Assembly (NCBI GenBank): GCA_046728115.1
Contig: JBKPDW010000103.1
Coordinates: 1-12,539, forward strand
DNA length: 12,539 nt
Direction of reading: 5' to 3'
From: CAVSWN01 sp046728115
GTDB lineage: Bacteria > Acidobacteriota > Vicinamibacteria > Vicinamibacterales > CAVVIG01
Shown: piece by piece, positions 7,033-12,539 of the stretch
Numbering within the stretch: position 1 is the stretch's first letter
Layout: every line of letters begins with the position of its first letter
Position numbers and translations under genes: made by a program
Notes under the pieces: generated by a model
What the model was told of the DNA's origin: nothing
The model's input: the letters and a program-made list of their open reading frames with translations, nothing else
The model's database searches: none

Positions 7033-8575
7033 GGGAGTACCTCGATTAGCGGCCGCCGCGCTCGGCCTTGCGCTTTTTGCTGCTCCTGCTCGCGGACTGG
7101 ACTACCACGTCGGACCGAACCAGCCATACGCAACGATTGGAGCGGTCCCGTGGTACAAGCTCGGGCCCGGCGACAACGTGTTCATCCACTACAAGCCGAC
7201 GCCGTACTACGAGAAATTCCTGATTTCGACGCGCGGCACGTCGGCGAAATGGATTCGGATTGCGGGCGTGCCAGGTCCTTCGGGGGAGCTCCCCGTCGTA
7301 TCGGGGAAGAATGCGACGACGAGTTCGAACATGCACTACCACTGGCCTGCGGCAACTGGCAGCAGCGCCATTCAGAACCTTGGCGTCGTGCAAATCGCCG
7401 CGGGCGCCGGCGAGAAGGCGCCGCTTCCCGGCTACATCGAAATCGCGAACCTTCAAATTCAGGATGGGTTCCGCAGCAACCAGTTCACTGCGGAAAATGG
7501 AAGCCGCGCGTCGTTCGATGGATTCGCGGCGTGCATTTACGCACGATCCGTGCAGCACCTGATTGTCCGCGACAACGTCCTGACGAACTGCGGACTGGGT
7601 TTCTACAACTGGACCGGCAGTGGCAACGCGTGGTGGGACGGGGTCCAGGTCGATACCGTCGTACGCGGTAACTATTTCTACGGCAACGGCAATCCAGGCA
7701 GCTATCGGGAGCACCAGAGCTATACGGAGTCCGATGGCGTCACCTACGAGTACAACCATTTCGGCCCGATGCGCGTCGGCGCAATGGGGAGTCAGCTGAA
7801 GGATCGTTCCGCGGGTACGGTCATCCGCTACAACTACGTCGAGAGATCGCCGTCCGGTTGGATGATGGACCTCGTGGAACCCGAGAATGGCTACGCGGCC
7901 CTGGCATCGAAGGCCACGTACAAACAGACATTCGTCTTCGGAAATGTGCTGATCAGCACAGCGGCGTCGGCCGTCGCGCCCAATCTGGTGCACTGGAACG
8001 AAGACCACCAGGCCGGGCTCGGCCGAGCCGTTCACCCGGACAGCCGGTTGTTCTTCTACCACAACACCGTCGTCGTCGTTGCCGATCGATCGGATTTTCA
8101 TGAGTTCCACATCTTCAACACGACCTGGGGCGGATACGACTGTGCCAGGAGGGTGCCTGCAGGCGTCATCGACATCCGGAACAACGTCTTTGCGGCGATG
8201 CCACGGACGCCCGGGGGCCGTCCACCCGCGACGAAATTCGCGTACTGCAACCAGACGAACCTCGCGTTCGGATCGAACTGGGTGTCGCCAGACTGGCTCA
8301 CTGGTACATCGGGAACCGTGACCGGCACCTCGAGCCTTAAATCGGCAAATTCGCCAGGGTTTGTCAGCACGACCGATCTCCGCCTGACCAAAGGCGCCTC
8401 GGCCGCGGGCATCGGGAGTGCACTGGCGCCCGAGGTATCGAACAACAGCTTGCGGCAGTCGCTCGTACCATCGCTTCAATACGTGCCGCACCAGCGCGCC
8501 ACAACGCGCGCCACGAGTGGCGCCGGTTCAGACGCAGGTGCGTTCGAACTGTCTCCGGGGCGAACGACTCCGTAG
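7022..8575 (+). CDS. Secreted right-handed parallel beta-helix protein
   Basis: Protein of 517 residues from GTG 7022, or 514 from ATG 7031. GTG 7022 is preferred for its AGGAG spacing. An N-terminal signal peptide with an Ala/Leu core ends near PARG, so the mature protein starts around LDYHVGPN. The next part, with phrases such as YATIG, PGDNVFIH and KWIRIAGVPG, is typical of pectate-lyase-like or DUF1565-type beta-helix proteins. Repeated strand-turn units follow, such as YIEIANLQIQD, HLIVRDNVLTNCG, VVRGNYFYGNG, VIRYNYVERS and VIDIRNNVF. The C-terminus DAGAFEL resembles the common ending of this fold. It is probably exported to the periplasm or cell surface and binds or cleaves polysaccharide. 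I recognise no lyase catalytic signature, so activity is not assigned. It lies opposite in strand to every flanking polysaccharide gene and overlaps genes at both ends. Confidence 0.88.
   Translation: MLDMGVPRLAAAALGLALFAAPARGLDYHVGPNQPYATIGAVPWYKLGPGDNVFIHYKPTPYYEKFLISTRGTSAKWIRIAGVPGPSGELPVVSGKNATTSSNMHYHWPAATGSSAIQNLGVVQIAAGAGEKAPLPGYIEIANLQIQDGFRSNQFTAENGSRASFDGFAACIYARSVQHLIVRDNVLTNCGLGFYNWTGSGNAWWDGVQVDTVVRGNYFYGNGNPGSYREHQSYTESDGVTYEYNHFGPMRVGAMGSQLKDRSAGTVIRYNYVERSPSGWMMDLVEPENGYAALASKATYKQTFVFGNVLISTAASAVAPNLVHWNEDHQAGLGRAVHPDSRLFFYHNTVVVVADRSDFHEFHIFNTTWGGYDCARRVPAGVIDIRNNVFAAMPRTPGGRPPATKFAYCNQTNLAFGSNWVSPDWLTGTSGTVTGTSSLKSANSPGFVSTTDLRLTKGASAAGIGSALAPEVSNNSLRQSLVPSLQYVPHQRATTRATSGAGSDAGAFELSPGRTTP
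7040..7043 (-). promoter_or_regulatory. Shine-Dalgarno GAGG for the phosphatase-like gene
   Basis: CCTC on the plus strand reads GAGG on the minus strand, seven bases before the ATG at 7032. This is good spacing and supports that start. The site lies inside the signal-peptide codons of the opposing beta-helix gene. Confidence 0.5.
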
Positions 8576-9743
8576 TCGCGCCGTTGAGCATCCGCGAGCG
8601 TCGCGCGGCATCCAGCAGATCGGACAACCGTTCCGCCATCTCCTCCCACCCACCCGCGCTGCACGTGGCCGTTCCACCGCAGTCCAGACGTCGGTGCAGG
8701 CATTTCGCAATTGCGGCCGCAAGCTGCTCGTGGTTGCCAGGCATGACGAGCTCGTCGAGATCGAGATTGGCGAGTTGTGGAACAGCTCCAACAGCAGACG
8801 CGACGAAGGGCGTCCCGCAGGCATGCGATTCGATCAATGCGTTCGGCATCCCCTCCCACTCGCTGGGGAGGACCGTCACGTCCGCCGCGCGGTAGTAGTC
8901 CGGCAAATCTCGATGTGCCACACGTCCGGCAAAGACGACGCGCCTGGAAAGCCCGGACGCGATAGCCTTCGTTTCGAGTGAGCGCCGGAGCGGTCCGTCC
9001 CCAACGAGGTAGAGACGAAGCTCGGGCCACGCCGGCGTCAGCACCGCGATTGCATCGAGCAGGACATCCAGCGCCTTCACGGCAACCATCCGCCCGACCC
9101 ACAGGAGAATCTGCCCATCGGCCGGCATGTTCAGCTGACGCCGAGCCTCGCGCCGCGGAGCCGGGAAAAAGATCTCCTTATCGATGGCGGCCGGCAACAC
9201 GACGATCTTCTGCGAGGTGATGCCGAGTGTCGTGATTCGATCCCTGATGTTGTCGCTGACGGCCGCAATGGCGTCCACGGACTGAAGGACCCGCCGGACT
9301 CGACGACCCGATGCGCCGGGTGCCGCCGGGTCGATCGAGAGCACGTCAGAACCGCCGACGATGGCGACACACGGCACGCCGGCGAGCTTCGCGACTTTCG
9401 CGGCAACCGCAGTGTCTGGATACGTCCAGTAACTGAGGACAGCATCGGGTCGGAACGTCGCGACTGTGTGCGATGCGGCGCGTCGGATCGCCTGCCACAT
9501 CCACCACGCGTGCGTCCCATGCAGCACGCCAGGTGGATAGCAGAACAGCGGACGAGTGACCGGCAGTCCTCGGAGCCGCGACTGATGTTTCTCGTGACGC
9601 GAGAAAAGGCGGAGCCATGTGAATGGCGAGATGACGTGCACCGCATGATCGCGCGCCAGCGCCAGGCATCGCTCCAGGTTGTCTGGATTCCGCGACGGCT
9701 CGTACGGCTGCGGGAACGCGGTGGAAAAGAACAGAATGCGCAT
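8364..9743 (-). CDS. GT4-family glycosyltransferase with an antisense-derived C-terminal tail
   Basis: Glycosyltransferase of 459 residues with a GT-B fold. The N-terminus MRILFFSTAFPQPYEPSRN is a typical acceptor-domain start, and GGSDVLS and DAIAAVSDNIRD match family members. The donor-domain region has LLWVGRM, RVVFAGRV and the E-x7-E motif at Glu297 to Glu305 within SEWEGMPNALIESHACGTP. It would transfer a sugar from a nucleotide donor to a growing glycan at the cytoplasmic face. Donor and acceptor are unknown. The start at 9743 is one base after the stop of the SDR gene (TGA-G-ATG), indicating coupling; MASQPETE from 9767 is an alternative. The recognisable domain ends around residue 385, near base 8590. 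The last roughly 70 residues are Arg/Cys-rich, lie antisense to the beta-helix gene and look non-native. Confidence 0.92.
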   Translation of the reverse strand: MRILFFSTAFPQPYEPSRNPDNLERCLALARDHAVHVISPFTWLRLFSRHEKHQSRLRGLPVTRPLFCYPPGVLHGTHAWWMWQAIRRAASHTVATFRPDAVLSYWTYPDTAVAAKVAKLAGVPCVAIVGGSDVLSIDPAAPGASGRRVRRVLQSVDAIAAVSDNIRDRITTLGITSQKIVVLPAAIDKEIFFPAPRREARRQLNMPADGQILLWVGRMVAVKALDVLLDAIAVLTPAWPELRLYLVGDGPLRRSLETKAIASGLSRRVVFAGRVAHRDLPDYYRAADVTVLPSEWEGMPNALIESHACGTPFVASAVGAVPQLANLDLDELVMPGNHEQLAAAIAKCLHRRLDCGGTATCSAGGWEEMAERLSDLLDAARRSRMLNGATTESFAPETVRTHLRLNRRHSWRALWRAGAARIEAMVRATAASCCSIPRAPVHSRCPRPRRLWSGGDRSC

Positions 9744-9744
9744 C

Positions 9745-10767
9745 TCAGTTTCCGGTTGCGAAGCCATCTGCCGCGCCAGCCTGCACTGTCCGCCGGACAC
9801 CCTCCTCGAATGTGACGGCGGGCTGCCACGCCAGGCAGGTTTTCGCCAGCTGATTGCTGAACCGCAGACGCTTCCAAAGCGCCGAGGCTTTGTAGGGTGT
9901 GAGGACCGGCGGGAACATGCCCGACGACCGCAGAGCGCACCATTCACACGCGCTTGCGAATCGCCCGACCGCCCACTCCGGCACCTTTATCCGTCGAATG
10001 CGAGAAACGTGGGTGCGATGCAGGCGCAGCACCTCCTCGGCGGACGGCAGATTGTCGTCGACCACGTTGAAGCCCATCCCTTCGATATGCGGGGCGTCGA
10101 CGACCCTGGCGACGGCGCGAGCGCAATTCTCGACGAAACAGTACGGAACCTGCTGGCGCCCGCCCAATTGAATCAGCACGCCGCCGAAGGTCAGGCCGAC
10201 GCGGGCCGTCAGCAACGGGCGGCCTGGTCCGTACAAGACGCCCGGGCGCACGACGACGAGCGGAAGGCCACTGTCGGCGTGCGCTTCCCAGCACACCTGT
10301 TCCTGCGCAACCTTGCTGTAGGTGTAAGGGTCGCGGAGATGCGGCTGTCGATCGATCGGACACCGTTCGTCGAGCACGGCCCCTCGTGGCAGATCTTGCG
10401 TCCCGTACACGGCGAGCGAGCTGATCAACACAAAACGTCGAATCCGGCAATCGGCAGCGGCGCGTACGAGGACGCGCGTGGGGATCACGCTATTCGCGAA
10501 GAGCGCGGGCACGGAACCCGTCAGTGGCGCCGCGATGTGGACGACGGTATCGGAGCCTCTGAGAAGCTCGCGACAGAAGTCGCTCGAATCGAGCGCACCG
10601 ATCGTCAACTGCAGTCGGCTTCGCTGCTCGACGGCAAGCCGGCCGGCGAGGTCCGCTCCTTTGGCGGCGGAGCGGATAGCGCACCGCACGCGATACTTGC
10701 GTGCCAGAAGTTCCGAGACGACGCGCGAGCCAAGAAATCCTGTACCGCCCGTCACGCAAATGGTCAT
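9745..10767 (-). CDS. Extended SDR NAD(P)-dependent epimerase/dehydratase
   Basis: Protein of 340 residues of the extended short-chain dehydrogenase family, a typical length. The Rossmann motif TGGTGFLG is at residues 6-13. Ser116/Ser117 in LISSLAVYG and the catalytic pair Tyr148-x3-Lys152 in PYTYSK are all present, so the enzyme should be active. RPGVLYGPG is also typical. Such enzymes act on nucleotide sugars (epimerases, dehydratases, reductases) or on sterol-like substrates. In this context a nucleotide sugar is likely, but the sequence does not fix which. ATG 10767 is chosen because GGAG lies six bases upstream (10777-10774) and the Rossmann strand begins at once. The frame is open to 10833 but would overlap the oxidoreductase gene. 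It lies 13 bases after the oxidoreductase stop and one base before the glycosyltransferase ATG, within one operon. Confidence 0.92.
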   Translation of the reverse strand: MTICVTGGTGFLGSRVVSELLARKYRVRCAIRSAAKGADLAGRLAVEQRSRLQLTIGALDSSDFCRELLRGSDTVVHIAAPLTGSVPALFANSVIPTRVLVRAAADCRIRRFVLISSLAVYGTQDLPRGAVLDERCPIDRQPHLRDPYTYSKVAQEQVCWEAHADSGLPLVVVRPGVLYGPGRPLLTARVGLTFGGVLIQLGGRQQVPYCFVENCARAVARVVDAPHIEGMGFNVVDDNLPSAEEVLRLHRTHVSRIRRIKVPEWAVGRFASACEWCALRSSGMFPPVLTPYKASALWKRLRFSNQLAKTCLAWQPAVTFEEGVRRTVQAGAADGFATGN

Positions 10768-10780
10768 GACGCGCTCCACG

Positions 10781-11875
10781 TCACACGAGCTGCAGGTGTA
10801 TGGGAACCGCATCTGCCGTGCGGCGGCACGCATCGAACACGGCGTCCATCACGCGCGTCGTTCGGATCGCATCTGCGTGCGGCACCGGCGTCCTTCGGTC
10901 GGTCAGAATGGCCTCATAAAAACGCCCGAAGAGCGTGTGCATGCCCTCGAAGTAGTGGAGCTCACGTCGACCCAGTCGCGCCAGATTCGCGGCGAGATTG
11001 CGCCGCGCCTGCGTGAAACGGCGCCAGGTGATCTCCAGCGGGGCGAGAACGCTTGGCAATGCGGCCGTACGATCGACAGTGACCGCTCTCGCGTCCAGGT
11101 CGACTTCCATGGCGCACCGCGTGCCGAACACCCGCGTCACACGGCGGAGCGGACGCACTCTGGTCGAAAACGTCAAAGTGCCTGTGCACGACTCGCCGAC
11201 GAGCAGCACGCGCAACTCGGTCGGAAACGACGGTCCATCAGGATTGGTGAACCAGCGCGCCACGACTGCCGGCGATGGATCGGGCATCACATCGAGAATC
11301 CTCGCCAACGCGTGCGACATGACGTTCTGGAACAGGCCGCCAGGCAGCCTGTGAACCCAGTGGGCTTCATCCTGCAACAGCCGTCCGAACGGCCCAGCGA
11401 GGTCGTAGCCTTGCAGCGCTTCGACGTGGACGACTGTTCCTACCTCGCCTCCGGCCAGGCGCCGCACGCACTCCTGCCACGCGGGGTCGAACAACTGATC
11501 GTGGCCCAGACACACCCGCAGGCGGCGCGCGTCGGCCGCCGCGATGACCTCTTCGGCCTCGGCACGGTCCACGGTGAAGGGTTTTTCGACGTAGAGGTGC
11601 GCCCCCGCCGAGAGACATTGCAGCGCGAGAGTCCGGTGCGACTGCGGTGGCGTAGTGATGTGGACGACGTCGGGTCGCGCCTCATCCAGCATGCGCGATA
11701 CATCGTCGAACGCATGCGGAACGCCGAAACGCGTCGCCGCCTGGCGCGCCAGATCCATATGGAGATCGCACACTGCCGCCACCGACGCCGGTGGTATTCG
11801 GCGCAGCTCATGGAGATGAGCGTCCGCGATTTGCCCGCACCCGATCAGCGCAATTCGTAAACGATTGAAAGCCAT
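10781..11875 (-). CDS. Gfo/Idh/MocA-family oxidoreductase
   Basis: NAD(P)-dependent oxidoreductase of 364 residues, close to the family norm of about 330-390. The N-terminal Rossmann motif is GCGQIADAH at 12-20, followed by ITTPPQSH at 73-80 and the signature Glu97-Lys98-Pro99. The C-terminal alpha/beta domain contains GGLFQNVMSHALARILD, in which His188 is the probable catalytic base. The Asp usually four residues earlier is Asn184 here. Family members oxidise or reduce sugars and nucleotide sugars, as in 3-keto-sugar formation for bacterial surface glycans. The substrate is not identifiable here. ATG 11875 has GAGGA nine bases upstream (11889-11885). A GTG directly before it at 11878 is equally possible. 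It starts 15 bases after the upstream membrane gene, in the same operon. Confidence 0.93.
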   Translation of the reverse strand: MAFNRLRIALIGCGQIADAHLHELRRIPPASVAAVCDLHMDLARQAATRFGVPHAFDDVSRMLDEARPDVVHITTPPQSHRTLALQCLSAGAHLYVEKPFTVDRAEAEEVIAAADARRLRVCLGHDQLFDPAWQECVRRLAGGEVGTVVHVEALQGYDLAGPFGRLLQDEAHWVHRLPGGLFQNVMSHALARILDVMPDPSPAVVARWFTNPDGPSFPTELRVLLVGESCTGTLTFSTRVRPLRRVTRVFGTRCAMEVDLDARAVTVDRTAALPSVLAPLEITWRRFTQARRNLAANLARLGRRELHYFEGMHTLFGRFYEAILTDRRTPVPHADAIRTTRVMDAVFDACRRTADAVPIHLQLV

Positions 11876-11890
11876 CACGCATTGTCCTCG

Positions 11891-12539
11891 TCAGGCGTTC
11901 CAGTTCCCACACAAACGTACGACCGCGTACGCGCACAGCACACCGACGGCTGTAATCGCGGCGATTCTCGCCAGATGCACGGCCGGCCGAGAGGGCGGCA
12001 GTGCGGCACGGTTCGCCATCAGCTGGACATAGCCGCCGCTCAGCGCGAGCCACACGAAGAGCAGCACGTTGTACTGACGCGACAAGAACATGGCGCACAC
12101 CCCGAGGGCGACGCCGCTCTGCCGCAAGTCCTCACCCCATGCTGCGTCCTCGACGTTCTGGGGGCGGCGAGTGCCGCAGAAGAACCAGTACCCCATGCCG
12201 ACGAAGAAAAATGATCCGAACAGCCCCAGCTCGCCCAATGTGTGGACGAACGAGTTGTGCGCCACCAGCTCGTTGAATTCCGTGTAGCGGCCAAACCCGA
12301 CACCGAAGAGCGGATGCGCTTTGAGCATCTGCAGCCCTTCGGCCCAGGACTGCACCCGGTCTTGCGCCGATTTCTCTGACGCATCGAGGTAGATCATGCG
12401 CGACGGACCGAGGATGATGATCAACGCGACGACCGCTGCCGCGGCGAGCGGTCCAACGACTCTTCCGAACTTCCGGTAACCGTACGGCACCAGCGCAGCG
12501 CCGAGTCCGAGCATCCCGCCTCGGGAATTCGTGTAGTAC
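11891..12539 (-). CDS. O-antigen ligase/polymerase-like membrane protein (5' end outside window)
   Basis: Partial gene: 215 residues of the C-terminal part are visible and the frame continues past the right edge. An internal ATG at 12514 is not the start. The codons before it read YYTNSRGG, and the S-R-G-G motif is conserved just ahead of a membrane helix in O-antigen ligase and Wzy-type proteins. The central region HPLFGVGFGRYTEF...AHNSFVHTLGELGLFG is the hallmark Wzy_C periplasmic loop and following helix. Hydrophobic segments near GPLAAAAVVALIIILG, LFGSFFFVGMGYWFF, ALGVCAMFLS...LLFVWLALSGG and AAITAVGVLCAYAVV support a multi-pass inner-membrane protein. It would polymerise or transfer lipid-linked glycan on the periplasmic side. 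Polymerase and ligase cannot be told apart from this part. It is the first visible gene of the minus-strand operon. Confidence 0.9.
   Translation of the reverse strand, partial: YYTNSRGGMLGLGAALVPYGYRKFGRVVGPLAAAAVVALIIILGPSRMIYLDASEKSAQDRVQSWAEGLQMLKAHPLFGVGFGRYTEFNELVAHNSFVHTLGELGLFGSFFFVGMGYWFFCGTRRPQNVEDAAWGEDLRQSGVALGVCAMFLSRQYNVLLFVWLALSGGYVQLMANRAALPPSRPAVHLARIAAITAVGVLCAYAVVRLCGNWNA

Noticed and set aside
5752..7671. 639-residue open frame on the plus strand
   Set aside because: It runs antisense to the phosphatase-like gene and then out of frame with the beta-helix gene. It has no recognisable motif, and the opposing frames have clear family signatures.
7046..8491. 481-residue open frame on the minus strand
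   Set aside because: It is antisense to the beta-helix gene, which has a signal peptide, repeated strand motifs and a typical ending. The antisense product has none.
9679..11860. Two long plus-strand open frames (9679-11016 and 10478-11860)
   Set aside because: Both are antisense to the SDR and oxidoreductase genes, whose cofactor and catalytic motifs are intact. The plus-strand products look like no known family.
1..12539. Possible mobile element or defence system
   Set aside because: I found no transposase, integrase, terminal inverted repeats, tRNA, CRISPR repeats, nuclease or toxin motifs.

Overview
The window is GC-rich and densely coding, with no RNA genes, insertion sequences, CRISPR arrays or long repeats that I can see. 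It holds a two-component regulatory pair at the left and a cell-surface polysaccharide locus filling the rest. The very large membrane histidine kinase with a two-propeller sensor and a Y_Y_Y domain is a style common in Acidobacteriota and also found in Bacteroidota and other soil or aquatic phyla. The high GC content and gene style make Acidobacteriota (for example Vicinamibacteria) my best guess. This is inference and was not tested.

Layout. Positions 1-169 are a short leader with a strong inverted repeat. From 170 to 4458 on the plus strand lie a 1185-residue sensor kinase (propellers, Y_Y_Y, one membrane segment, PAS, HisKA_3, HATPase) and, 44 bases later, its probable partner, a NarL/LuxR-type response regulator. 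From 7032 down to 4442 on the minus strand lie a degenerate alkaline-phosphatase-superfamily protein and a polysaccharide-deacetylase-like protein, joined by an ATGA stop/start overlap. From about 7022 to 8575 a secreted right-handed beta-helix protein is encoded on the plus strand. From 12539 down to 8364 on the minus strand lies a tight operon: a 5'-truncated O-antigen ligase/polymerase-like membrane protein, a Gfo/Idh/MocA oxidoreductase, an extended SDR epimerase/dehydratase, and a GT4 glycosyltransferase.

How the genes may work together (inference). The oxidoreductase and SDR protein would make or modify an activated or lipid-linked sugar. The glycosyltransferase would add a residue, and the O-antigen-ligase-like protein would polymerise or ligate the glycan. 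The phosphatase-like and deacetylase-like pair would modify or control it, and the exported beta-helix protein would bind or cleave it outside the cytoplasm. The kinase/regulator pair could control the locus, but only adjacency supports that.

The most unusual features are architectural. All three strand switches are overlaps rather than spacers: a 17-base tail-to-tail overlap at 4442-4458, a head-to-head overlap in which the two ATG start codons share CATG at 7030-7033, and a 212-base tail-to-tail overlap at 8364-8575 where the glycosyltransferase reads on into the antisense of the beta-helix gene. The phosphatase-like protein also appears to have lost several metal ligands of its superfamily, which makes the phosphatase-like/deacetylase-like pair the best candidate here for an undescribed function.
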